Source: Erwinia typographi (GTDB taxonomy: Bacteria; Pseudomonadota; Gammaproteobacteria; Enterobacterales; Enterobacteriaceae). Taken from it: 63,884 bases of DNA. Shown piece by piece: positions 16,434 through 24,067 of this stretch. The notes under the pieces were generated by a model. It saw only the letters and a list, made by a program, of their open reading frames with translations, did no database searches and was not told the origin of the DNA. Both the position numbers and the translations under genes were made by a program. Within the stretch, counting starts at the first letter, position 1; the number at the start of each line of letters is the position of its first letter. The stretch covers positions 1 through 63,884 of the forward strand of contig NZ_JRUQ01000026.1 of NCBI RefSeq assembly GCF_000773975.1. The letters run 5' to 3'.

Positions 16434-18224
16434 ATGTCAGACCACGATTTTTTACGCTACTTTGACGGCGAAATGCGCTGGCTGAAAGCCGCGGCCAGAG
16501 AGTTTGCCGCGCAGTACCCGGACGCGGGGCGCCGCCTCGGCGTGGACAGCCTGTCGCTGAGAACGGACCCGTCCGTGGAGCAGCTGTTCCAGGGCTTCTC
16601 GCTGATGATGGCGCAGGTGCGGCGCCGGATTGATGATGACGTTCCCGAGCTGACCGAACCGCTGCTGAGCCACCTGCTGCCGGTGGTCAACCGCACGTTA
16701 CCCTCCACCGCCGTGGTGGAGCTCTCGCCGGCTGACCCGCTGACGCACCTGCAGGCGCAGACGCTCCCGGCCGGAACGGAGCTGCTGAGTCTGCCGGTGA
16801 AGCCCCGTGAATACCATAACGGCCTCCGCTGTCCTTACCGCACAACCGGGGACCTGGTGCTGCATCCGTTCTCGCTGGCGCGCCTTACCCGGCATACCCG
16901 CCCTGACGGCACCCAGGCCCTGACGCTGCGCTTTACCTTTCCGGTGCAGAATGAGCCGAAAACGCTGCGGCTGCAGGACATTCCGCTCTGCATCACCGGG
17001 GACCGCGTACAGCAGTCGCTGCTGTACCTGGCGCTGACGCAGCAGGTCCGCGGGGTGCGTCTGCGCCACAGCGGTGCCCCGGAGGCGTTGCCGTTCACTG
17101 CCACCTTCACGCCACGCTGGCTGCATCAGCATCCGCCCCTGTGGCCCGACAGCGACAGCCCGGCGCTGTGCGGTGAAATCCGCCCGCTGCTCGAGTACTT
17201 CACCTCCCCGGCGCGGTATTTCTTTCTGACGCTGAACTGCCCGGAGACGGTCAGCGTTGCACCAAACGCCACGCATATCGAACTGGAGCTGGCGCTGGCC
17301 GTGCCGCTGCCTTACGACACCGTGATACCGGAAGATGCCCTGCGCATGCACTGCGTCCCGCTGATTAATCTCTTTCGCCTGGCCGGCGAGCCGCTGCTGA
17401 CCCGGCCGGCAGAAACACGCTACCGCCTGCGCCCGCACCGGATGACGGACGGCCATACCGAAATCTACAGCGTCGACACCGTGGTGCAGAAGGATGAGGA
17501 AGAGGATGAGTCCCGGCCTTACACCCCCTACCGCCACTTCCGGCAGAAGGGCGGGATGCTCAGGTATGAGAATCAGTGGCCTGACCGTTACTTTCACACC
17601 CGCATCTGGCGCGGCGTCAGCGGCCTGCATGAAACCGTGCTGATGCCGGGCGGCCGGGCCCACGAACAGCAGCCGGGGGTGAAGCTGCTGCTGAACCTGA
17701 CCTGCAGCAACGGGGCCTTCCCCCGGATGGCGCTGCAGCAGGCGCTGTTTGACGCTGATTACGCCACGGGCAACCTCGCCCTGCGCGGACAGACCCGCGG
17801 ACTGCCCTCCATGCCGTTTTACCCGCCCACCACGCCGCTGTACCAGTGGCACCTGATGGCGCTGCTGCATCCCCGGGCGCTGAGCCAGATGATTAGCGAT
17901 GCGGAAAACCTCAGGGCGGCGCTGTCGCTGTTCAACTGGGGCGATGATGAGCATAACCGCCGGCGCATCAGCGGTATCCGCCACGTCAGCTGGCGGCAGG
18001 CATATAACACGTCGTTCCACTGGAACGGGGTCCGCATCCGCGTGATGCTGGACGAAACGCAGTTCAGCGGAACCGGCGACGCGCGGCTGTTCTGCGAGCT
18101 GCTGGAGCAGTTTCTGACCCAGTACGCCAGCGTTATGCGTTTCACCCAGCTGACCGTCCTGCTCACCGGCTCCGGCACCGAATGGGCCTGGCCTGAGCGC
18201 CGGATTGACCGGGTGCTGATGTGA
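16434..18224 (+). CDS. tssF: T6SS baseplate protein TssF (ImpG/VasA)
   Basis: 596 residues from ATG 16434, chosen because GGGAG lies 5 bases upstream; a GTG at 16428 would add two residues. The opening (FLRYFDGEMRWLKAAAREFAAQYP) and the PELTEPLLSHLLPVVNRTLPS segment are hallmarks of TssF. With TssG, TssE and TssK it forms the baseplate wedge. TssG follows with overlapping stop and start codons, but TssE and TssK are not in the window. Confidence 0.94.
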   Translation: MSDHDFLRYFDGEMRWLKAAAREFAAQYPDAGRRLGVDSLSLRTDPSVEQLFQGFSLMMAQVRRRIDDDVPELTEPLLSHLLPVVNRTLPSTAVVELSPADPLTHLQAQTLPAGTELLSLPVKPREYHNGLRCPYRTTGDLVLHPFSLARLTRHTRPDGTQALTLRFTFPVQNEPKTLRLQDIPLCITGDRVQQSLLYLALTQQVRGVRLRHSGAPEALPFTATFTPRWLHQHPPLWPDSDSPALCGEIRPLLEYFTSPARYFFLTLNCPETVSVAPNATHIELELALAVPLPYDTVIPEDALRMHCVPLINLFRLAGEPLLTRPAETRYRLRPHRMTDGHTEIYSVDTVVQKDEEEDESRPYTPYRHFRQKGGMLRYENQWPDRYFHTRIWRGVSGLHETVLMPGGRAHEQQPGVKLLLNLTCSNGAFPRMALQQALFDADYATGNLALRGQTRGLPSMPFYPPTTPLYQWHLMALLHPRALSQMISDAENLRAALSLFNWGDDEHNRRRISGIRHVSWRQAYNTSFHWNGVRIRVMLDETQFSGTGDARLFCELLEQFLTQYASVMRFTQLTVLLTGSGTEWAWPERRIDRVLM

Positions 18225-19261
18225 ACGACGCAGAAGACCAGAAGCCCCTGCCGCCGTTCTGGCTGGACGACGAAGGCAGTGACCAGACGGCGCGGTTTAA
18301 CTTCTACCGCTTCTGTCAGCTGACGGAGCGGATAACCGGCAGCCGGCTGGGTACGGGGCGCACGCCTGACGGCGACCCGGTCCGCTTTCGGCCCAACCCC
18401 CGGCTGGGCTTTCCGTCAGGGGAGCTGAAATGCACGGAAACCGACCCGGAGAACCCGGACGCGCCGCCCTCCGTCAGGACACAGTTCTTCGGCCTGTACG
18501 GCGTGGACTCGCCGCTCCCCACGGCCATCATTGATGATATCAACCAGGGACGCGACGGGGCGGACGCGATGGCGGCATTTCTGGATATCTTCAACCACCG
18601 GCTGATGACCCAGTTTTACCGCATCTGGCGTAAGTACAGCTACCCGGCCACCTTTGAGCCCGGCGGCACGGACTCCGTCTCGCAAAGCCTGATGGCGCTG
18701 ACGGGGATTACCCGCAGCCGGGAGGTGCCGGCATCACGCTTACTGGCCATCCTGTCCCCCCTGCTGCACCCGACGCACACGGAGGAAGGCATAGCGGCAG
18801 TCATCCGCAGCCAGGCCCCCCACACGCAGGTTGACGTGTACCCGCATCATCCGGTAACGGTGCCGGTGACAGAGCGGGCCCGCCTCTCCCTGCGGGACGG
18901 CATGACGCTCGGTGAACACCCGATACTGGGCGATGAAACCACCATTGCGGGGTACTGTTCCCGGGTTGAACTGACCACGGACGATCCGGATGAAGCCAGA
19001 GGCTGGATGCCGGATGGTCAGCTCAGGCAGGACGTGATGACATTATTACAGACCAGCCTGGGCTGCGATTATGACCTGCGCCTCTGGCTGACCATTCCCA
19101 CCCGACTGCTGCCGGTTCCCCGGCTGGGCGCTCCCGGGCTGTTCTCCGGCTACAACATGATGCTGGGACTGAGGGACGATAATCTGGATGAACTGCCGGC
19201 AACCACGCGGATAAAGGTCGGCCGGCTCAGGAAAACTGACGCCACATTCGGCCGTGAATAG
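18221..19261 (+). CDS. tssG: T6SS baseplate protein TssG (ImpH/VasB)
   Basis: 346 residues starting at GTG 18221, which overlaps the tssF stop. The signatures ARFNFYRFCQLTER, RFRPNPRLGFPSGEL, QFFGLYGVDSPLP and a C-terminal GYNMMLGL are those of TssG. It forms the baseplate wedge with two TssF copies. It is the last recognisable T6SS gene of this block. Confidence 0.94.
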   Translation: MNDAEDQKPLPPFWLDDEGSDQTARFNFYRFCQLTERITGSRLGTGRTPDGDPVRFRPNPRLGFPSGELKCTETDPENPDAPPSVRTQFFGLYGVDSPLPTAIIDDINQGRDGADAMAAFLDIFNHRLMTQFYRIWRKYSYPATFEPGGTDSVSQSLMALTGITRSREVPASRLLAILSPLLHPTHTEEGIAAVIRSQAPHTQVDVYPHHPVTVPVTERARLSLRDGMTLGEHPILGDETTIAGYCSRVELTTDDPDEARGWMPDGQLRQDVMTLLQTSLGCDYDLRLWLTIPTRLLPVPRLGAPGLFSGYNMMLGLRDDNLDELPATTRIKVGRLRKTDATFGRE

Positions 19262-19286
19262 GGGGCGGTGAATGTTTTATCAGGGG

Positions 19287-19317
19287 GTTGCCCTGTGCGT
19301 TCACGCATGAAGGCAAC
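19287..19317. repeat. Hairpin element, copy 1 (TGCGTTCACGCATGAAGGC)
   Basis: The outer arms GTTGCC and GGCAAC and the inner TGCG-TTCA-CGCA hairpin fold into one structure between tssG and the TPR-like gene. A second copy with different but still paired outer arms is at 20402-20433. Confidence 0.5.
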
Positions 19318-19354
19318 AGAAAGGGTCACAGGTCACCGCTGAAAGGACACCGGC

Positions 19355-19936
19355 ATGGACAACAAGCTGCAGTTTATCATCGACGAGGGCACCGGCAGGT
19401 TCATTTACCCCGACGGGCGCTTCAGGCAGGTCATGAATGGCGTTGATGCGTTACTGAAACGCTATCAGACGGGGACAATCCGGGACACAGACTACCTCAC
19501 GGGCCTGAAAATGCTGATCAAAAGAGAGCCTGATTTGATTGATGCCCACGCGCACCTGTCGCTTGCCTTCAATGAATCAGAGGATAACCCCAAAAAGGCG
19601 CTGAAGGCCGCGCTGGCCGGCGTAGCCGTGGGAAACAGGCTGATCCCCGGGGGCTTTCATGGCCGGATTGAATGGAAACACGTCGCCAACCGCCCCTATT
19701 TACGCGCGCTGCACAGCGCGGCCGTCTCGTATATCCCGCTGGGTCGTGGCAGAGCCGCAAGTCAGATGATGGAAAAGATGCTGGCGTATAATCCGGTCGA
19801 TCAGCCGGGCGTGCGCTACCTGCTGGGGTCACAACAGTTACGCTGTGGAAACATCGACCGCGCCGGTGAGCTTTTTATCGCCTGGGCTGACGACTATCCC
19901 CCTTATTATTATGAACTGGCGTTGTTTGGGGTTTGA
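19355..19936 (+). CDS. TPR-like protein of unknown role, probably 3'-truncated
   Basis: 193 residues. The helical pairs around residues 35-165 (for example DLIDAHAHLSLAFNES and MLAYNPVDQPGVRYLLG) look like tetratricopeptide/ST7-like repeats. The frame ends abruptly after YYYELALFGV, in the middle of what looks like a further helix, and the following DNA is non-coding and carries transposon sequence. I infer that the native 3' end was lost to a rearrangement. It is codirectional with the T6SS genes but separated from them by 93 bases with a hairpin, so a T6SS role is not established. Confidence 0.6.
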   Translation: MDNKLQFIIDEGTGRFIYPDGRFRQVMNGVDALLKRYQTGTIRDTDYLTGLKMLIKREPDLIDAHAHLSLAFNESEDNPKKALKAALAGVAVGNRLIPGGFHGRIEWKHVANRPYLRALHSAAVSYIPLGRGRAASQMMEKMLAYNPVDQPGVRYLLGSQQLRCGNIDRAGELFIAWADDYPPYYYELALFGV

Positions 19937-20170
19937 GGGTCAACCGTGTAAAAAACCACGCTAAGGAGATAAGGGACTATATTTATAGTGATTTACACTA
20001 CATTCTTTATGAAGAAAACCCGGCGATCGCCAGGTTTGTTCTGAGGATTACTTTGCTGGGTTTTGTGCTGTTTCTTGTCTGACTTCGTCAATCGTGTCAC
20101 GCATATTGCTCAGACATTCTGCGGCTGGATTTCCAGCCTTTTCCAGCACGGGTTCTGCCTTCGCGAAATA
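19937..20170. other. Non-coding stretch between the TPR-like gene and the miniature Tn3 element
   Basis: About 230 bases with no credible gene. A cluster of short open frames is seen but none has a ribosome site. The DNA resembles decayed coding or backbone sequence; nothing further could be recognised. Confidence 0.4.
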
Positions 20171-20377
20171 GGGGTCTGATGCTCAGTCGAACGAAAACTC
20201 ACGCCAGGCGAGAAAGGTCGTCCGAAAAATCAATTAGTGGGCACTGGTGTCCGTTCAATACCATTTTCCGATTAAAAAGACAGCGTTTTTGGCGCATTTT
20301 TCACTGTCCATAATATTCTGATTTATCGGACAAAATAGGCTTAACGTGTGAAACCGCTCCGTTGAGCGTCAACCCCC
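20171..20377. mobile_element. 207-bp miniature Tn3-family element (TIME-like) carrying a res-like site
   Basis: The left end, 20171-20208, closely follows the 38-bp inverted repeat of Tn3 (GGGGTCTGA..GCTCAG, then GAACGAAAACTCACG). The right end, 20340-20377, read on the minus strand is a second 38-bp repeat with TGACGCTCA and CACGTTAAG. Between them are three resolvase-like subsites of canonical sizes: 28 bp at 20307-20334 (TGTCC...GGACA), about 34-35 bp at ~20239-20273, and 25 bp at ~20219-20243. No coding capacity exists. No 5-bp target duplication is visible at the outer flanks. The structure fits a non-autonomous Tn3-derived element mobilised by a transposase in trans. Confidence 0.75.
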
Positions 20378-20401
20378 TTAACTGAATGTACCATCAGAAT
20401 A

Positions 20402-20433
20402 TTGTCTTATGCGTTCACGCATGAAGGCGACAA
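20402..20433. repeat. Hairpin element, copy 2 (TGCGTTCACGCATGAAGGC)
   Basis: The 19-base core at 20410-20428 is identical to that at 19296-19314. The outer arms here are TTGTC and GACAA, different from copy 1 but still complementary, which suggests that the fold rather than the sequence is kept. Confidence 0.5.
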
Positions 20434-20673
20434 ATACACTTCCATGAATCGCGAAGGGTAGGGGTCGCCGGTGACGCGGCTTTGCCGCTCCGGTTTGATA
20501 GATTTCACCAATCCCAGCCCCCTCCCTGCAAAGCCAGACCCGCTTTCAGCCATGAAGAAGCTTGATTTGCGCTGACGGAGTGGTCACGGCAAGGCGTAGC
20601 CGCAGCCGGGGCGTATCTCCGCGTTAGCGGGCCTTGGGGGCCGCTTACGGGCGTGTATTTTATTCTCACAGCG

Positions 20674-20836
20674 ACACTCCCACACATCCTCAGAGGTTCA
20701 GTCGTGGCACTGATTAGTAAGCGGCAGAGTATCCAGCCTCCGATCGGGGGGCTATGTGAGTGTTGTAACTAAAATGTTCGCCGGACTGATGCCCCGGACG
20801 TGTCCGGGGAGCTACTTCATACTGGTGTGGGAGTGT
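20674..20836. repeat. Inverted-repeat-bounded structured region downstream of oriR (possible ssi/G-site)
   Basis: ACACTCCCACAC (20674-20685) and GTGTGGGAGTGT (20825-20836) are exact inverted repeats 139 bases apart. Inside is the perfect hairpin CCCCGGACGTGTCCGGGG (20792-20809), and just outside lies another GC-rich hairpin at 20865-20883. IncFII plasmids such as R1 have a primase/ssi signal a few hundred bases beyond the origin, and this region sits at a comparable distance from repA. The function is inferred from position and structure only. Confidence 0.4.
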
Positions 20837-20889
20837 GTGCACGGTGGCCGGAGGGATAATTTTGCCCCGGGCGAAGCCTGGGGTGCTAC

Positions 20890-21210
20890 TCCTGATGCCA
20901 GGCGGCAGGCTGGCTCAAGAGTACTCCCTTTTTAAAGGGCATGTTTTGTTCAGAAGTAACGTTCGAAATTAGCGTTTTTACCTGCAGGGACTTCGAAGTT
21001 AACTGCAGGCAGTCTGCGGGCATGGCCACAGTTCCGAATTTAACTGCTTTAATTGTGTTCAGGGATGGCCACGGTGCCGGTGCGGGACTCTTCCGGGTGG
21101 CCATTATGATGCCAGGAGGGCTGTTACGGGCGTGTGAATGCCTGCCGGATGCGCGGTTTACCGCTCAGCGCCAGCACAAAAACCGCGAAGGACGCGGTAA
21201 GTTAAAAAAG
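20890..21210. promoter_or_regulatory. Probable oriR / CIS region downstream of repA
   Basis: In IncFII replicons the origin lies directly downstream of repA, which here means the bases below 21216. Three related motifs, GTTCGAAATT (20961), CTTCGAAGTT (20991) and GTTCCGAATT (21031), are spaced 30 and 40 bp apart, close to whole helical turns; two are followed by AACTGC. They are candidate RepA contact sites. No consensus DnaA box (TTATCCACA) was found in this stretch, so the exact origin is not defined. Confidence 0.4.
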
Positions 21211-21215
21211 GGGTG

Positions 21216-22268
21216 TTAAAGGGGGACGCCAGCGCGTTCCAGCAGCAGGCGGTAGTACGTTTCAGGGTCAGTATGGTGCATCAGCGGGTGGTCCGCCTTC
21301 AGCGCGTTTTCCAGCGTCATCTGCATGGCCATCGTGCACTGGCCACCGGCAATAAACCGGCGCCATGCACTTTCGTACCGGTTGCCGGTGCTGCGCGGAC
21401 GCAGCTGCCGCAGCTTGCGGGCCTGCTCATCGAGCACCGCGCCCAGGTCTTCCTCCACGCGCTCCCGTTCAGCCCTCAGCTCCGGGCTGACCACCCAGCG
21501 CTTTATCTTCTTCAGGCGGTTTTTAAGGGAATGGTGGCTGTCGATATTAATGCCAAGCCTGGCCATCTTCAGCTGATGACGGGCGTACTTCTCGCGCATT
21601 GACTCGGCCACGCCGGTGGCCACCGCCCACTGGCGGTACTTGTGCAGCCACTCCCGCACGTTCTCGACGGTCATCCCGCGTGAGGTGAAGCACCGCTCCG
21701 TCAGGAAGATGCGCACCGGCTTGTTCTGGCCGGAGTCGGTATCGCGGTCGCGGTGAACCACGACGTAGTCCAGCTGCTCGAGGACGCGCAGCGCATGCAG
21801 CAGGACGTCGTAGGCTTTACGGCCGCTTTCGTAGACATGCAGCACCCCCATCCGCCGGGCAATCTCTTCCACCGGCAGCATCACTTCGAACATATATTCA
21901 CTGTCCGGGCTGTAGTCGCAGTTGGCCGCCAGCACCAGTGACAGCGCGGTGAGCGCTTCCCGGCTCTCTGAACGCGGGGTGATACGCATCGGCTTCGGCC
22001 GGAAGGACGGATCGAACATGCGGGTGTAGGGCGTGTAGCCCTGCTGACGCAGCGCAATCAGGTCATGATTACGGCACCAGTCGTGGCCACGGAAACAGGC
22101 AACGACTTTGGCCGCCATGCCGCGCGGGGTTTTACCATTAAATACGGGCTGATGATTACGGTGGGTTTTGGACAGTCCTTTCCGGAGACGGTTGGACTCG
22201 CCGCGCCGTGAAGGCCGGTATGAACCGGGGGTGTCAGAATGAGGTAAAGCAACAATCTGGTCAGCCAC
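21216..22268 (-). CDS. repA: IncFII-type replication initiator RepA
   Basis: 350 residues starting at GTG 22268. It is longer than R1 RepA (~285), as in the Klebsiella/Enterobacter-type IncFII replicons, with a basic N-terminus, a winged-helix region around 90-185 (EEIARRMGVLHVYESGRKAYDVLLHALRVLEQL) and a basic helical C-terminal half. RepA binds oriR in cis and starts replication. Its start overlaps the stop of the Tap leader peptide (stop at 22263-22261), so expression depends on translation of tap. The antisense RNAI to the right controls that step, and CopB is encoded just upstream. Confidence 0.93.
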   Translation of the reverse strand: MADQIVALPHSDTPGSYRPSRRGESNRLRKGLSKTHRNHQPVFNGKTPRGMAAKVVACFRGHDWCRNHDLIALRQQGYTPYTRMFDPSFRPKPMRITPRSESREALTALSLVLAANCDYSPDSEYMFEVMLPVEEIARRMGVLHVYESGRKAYDVLLHALRVLEQLDYVVVHRDRDTDSGQNKPVRIFLTERCFTSRGMTVENVREWLHKYRQWAVATGVAESMREKYARHQLKMARLGINIDSHHSLKNRLKKIKRWVVSPELRAERERVEEDLGAVLDEQARKLRQLRPRSTGNRYESAWRRFIAGGQCTMAMQMTLENALKADHPLMHHTDPETYYRLLLERAGVPL

Positions 22269-22332
22269 TCCTGCCTGCGCTTATGTCGCGCAGAAGGAGT
22301 AAGCACAGAAGGTATTGTCTTTTTCTGAGCAT
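22261..22332 (-). CDS. tap: RepA leader peptide Tap
   Basis: A 23-codon frame from ATG 22332: MLRKRQYLLC followed by a Leu-rich stretch and DISAGRSG. This matches the Tap leader peptide of IncFII plasmids (MLRK... NISAG). It ends eight bases inside repA, the arrangement needed for coupled translation. RNAI binding to the leader mRNA would block tap translation and therefore RepA synthesis. Confidence 0.88.
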   Translation of the reverse strand: MLRKRQYLLCLLLLRDISAGRSG

Positions 22333-22343
22333 GAATCTATACT
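22315..22343 (+). promoter_or_regulatory. Promoter of antisense RNAI
   Basis: TTGTCT at 22315-22320 and TATACT at 22338-22343 are separated by exactly 17 bp. Transcription would start near 22350 and run toward the hairpin at 22384-22429, opposite in direction to repA. Confidence 0.75.
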
Positions 22344-22349
22344 CCCCGC

Positions 22350-22436
22350 ATAGAGCAACAGCTTCTATGCAGATTATGTGATGCCCCGTTAACCTTCTAG
22401 AGTCGGCAAACTTCGAAAGGTTATCGGGGTTTTCTC
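22350..22436 (+). ncRNA. copA: Antisense copy-number control RNA (RNAI/CopA-like)
   Basis: It lies in the repA leader on the opposite strand, between copB and tap. The main stem-loop has arms CCCCGTTAACCTT (22384-22396) and AAGGTTATCGGGG (22417-22429) with a 20-base loop, followed by TTTTCTCTTTT, a good intrinsic terminator. This is the loop-II hairpin that in IncFII plasmids starts the kissing interaction with the repA mRNA leader and sets incompatibility and copy number. The 3' end near 22436 follows from the terminator; the 5' end follows from the promoter spacing. Confidence 0.82.
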
Positions 22437-22566
22437 TTTTCTGGTTCCGGTAAATCTTCTTCAGAACCAGTTCCATGCCACCTTACGGCGTGGCCAGCCA
22501 GAATATCTAAACGATCCGTAATCTATCACCACACCGGAGTGGGATCAAGGAATGTCAACCCGGAAG

Positions 22567-22815
22567 TCACTTCTTATTTTCAGCATGCGCTTTTATAAGC
22601 CGTTCCAGAACAACAGCCTGACTCACTCCTTGCTCCTTACACATATCCATCAGGATGGCTTTGACATCCGGATCAACAAAAACTTTGATCTCTTTTTGAT
22701 GATTACGTTTGCGGGCAATTGAGGCAAGTTGTCTTTCTGTACCTGACAATGGATTACCTTTTCTGTAAGGGCGTTTCTGTTTAGGCTGCGCAGCTGATGA
22801 CTGTTGCTGTGGCAT
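22567..22815 (-). CDS. copB: Copy-control repressor CopB (RepA2)
   Basis: 82 residues, basic, with RPYRKGNPLSGTERQLASIARKR near the N-terminus and a ribbon-helix-helix-like segment IKVFVDPDVKAILMDMCKEQGVSQAVVLERLIKA, both characteristic of IncFII CopB/RepA2. It represses the main repA promoter located between copB and tap. The start at 22815 has AGGAGG five bases upstream. Confidence 0.92.
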   Translation of the reverse strand: MPQQQSSAAQPKQKRPYRKGNPLSGTERQLASIARKRNHQKEIKVFVDPDVKAILMDMCKEQGVSQAVVLERLIKAHAENKK

Positions 22816-22964
22816 GAGGCCTCCTCAGAAAAAATGAAAACTTTTCCGCAGGATAGCACAGCATTTAGTCAGTGGGTTCACTTTTTACCGGAAAGGTCAG
22901 TTGCCGTACAGACCTACCCGACGATTACGTGATCGAGTACTTTTTACCGTTCAGATTAGCGACT

Positions 22965-23357
22965 TTACTCTTCCTGCATAAACGTCAGCACCGCAGATGA
23001 GTGCGGATCGCCCGGCAGATACGGCGCCAGCCGGTACACCCGTGCCAGCGACGTCACCAGGATCAGAATGTCCGTCACGTCCTGCAGCGAGATCTCCAGC
23101 AGCGACAGGCGGACATTGTCCGGGAGCAGCGGGGGCAGGCTGAGTTTCCCCTCCCAGATGGTCAGGCAGAGCTGGCTGCCCTCGCTGTGATACATCACCA
23201 GCTCGGTGACCGCATTACCGGCCCGGTAGCAGGTCACCTCAATTTTCTTCACCCGGGGCAGGTTAAGCCGGATGCTGCGGATAAAATCCTCGTACGCCTT
23301 TGTGTGCTCAATTCTGTCCGTGGTCGTCACGTCAAACAGGTAACGTTCTTTAGCCAT
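22965..23357 (-). CDS. Unknown 130-aa plasmid protein
   Basis: It starts at ATG 23357 with GGGAGGATC just upstream, a strong ribosome site. It is a mixed alpha/beta soluble protein without signal or membrane segments; hydrophobic strands (KLSLPPLLPDNVRLSLLEISL) alternate with charged helices. It lies between nuc and the replicon, where F has finO and small open frames, but there is no similarity to FinO. Function unknown. Confidence 0.7.
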   Translation of the reverse strand: MAKERYLFDVTTTDRIEHTKAYEDFIRSIRLNLPRVKKIEVTCYRAGNAVTELVMYHSEGSQLCLTIWEGKLSLPPLLPDNVRLSLLEISLQDVTDILILVTSLARVYRLAPYLPGDPHSSAVLTFMQEE

Positions 23358-23449
23358 CGATCCTCCCTCTGTCCTGTTCCGGGTTACAGTGGTTATGCGT
23401 TATGTCAGTCATGGTAAGCGCCTGATTAGGTTCAATTATCGGGGGTGAG

Positions 23450-23983
23450 TCAGTACGGAAGGCGGTAATCATCACCGCCGTCCCAGCGGGACTGCCAGTG
23501 TGCGAGGTAGCGTTCTGCCAGCTCCGGCATGTCGCGGATGACCAGCGCGTTCTCGCTGTTCCGCTGCTCAGCCGACCGCGTAAAATTAAATGAGCCGGTT
23601 TCCACCGTGCGGCCGTCGGTGATGAGGGTCTTGTCATGGAGGATCGCGTAGCGACCGTTGGTGCGCACCGGGATGCCGTTGCTGACCAGCAGGTTCATGG
23701 CCGCCAGGCTGGTTTTGCTGCGGTTGCCCTTCTCATCGAGCACCACCTTCACGTCCACGCCCCGTGCCTTCGCGCGGATAAGCGCCTGCACGATATCGGG
23801 CGCGGTGAAGCTGTAACCGGCGAGGCGTATCTGCTGCGTGGCGCTGTCGATGACGTTCAGCACCAGCGTCTGTGCCGTACCTTCCGGTGAGAAGCCCACG
23901 CTGACGCCGGGGGCGGCCGGGACGGTCAGCGGGCAGAGCAGTATCAGGCCGCTGAGTAACAGCGGCAGGTGACGTTTGTGCAT
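23450..23983 (-). CDS. nuc: Secreted phospholipase D-family endonuclease Nuc
   Basis: 177 residues from ATG 23983, chosen because it begins a clear signal peptide (MHKRHLPLLLSGLIL...VPAAPG) behind AAGGAC. The mature part aligns in memory almost throughout with pKM101 Nuc: VGFSPEGTAQTLVLNVIDSA, YSFTAPDIVQALIRAKARGVD, and the single HKD motif HDKTLITDGRTVETGSFNFT (His, Lys and Asp present). The enzyme dimerises to form one active site and cuts DNA in the periplasm. It is the last gene of the transfer operon side; a role in conjugation is not established. Confidence 0.93.
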   Translation of the reverse strand: MHKRHLPLLLSGLILLCPLTVPAAPGVSVGFSPEGTAQTLVLNVIDSATQQIRLAGYSFTAPDIVQALIRAKARGVDVKVVLDEKGNRSKTSLAAMNLLVSNGIPVRTNGRYAILHDKTLITDGRTVETGSFNFTRSAEQRNSENALVIRDMPELAERYLAHWQSRWDGGDDYRLPY

Positions 23984-24067
23984 GGTATGTCCTTTCAGGG
24001 GTCGTGAGCAGACAGCGGTTTTCAATCGTGTCTGTGAGGGACCGGCCAACCGCAGGGCGGCAGGCCG

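Noticed and set aside
20166..20382. 5-bp target duplication around the miniature Tn3 element
   Set aside because: The flanks read AAATA on the left and TTAAC on the right, so no duplication; either the site has recombined or the insertion is old.
22965..23357. FinO candidate, from its location between the tra operon and the replicon
   Set aside because: Sequence lacks the FinO/ProQ core and basic N-terminal region; listed as unknown.
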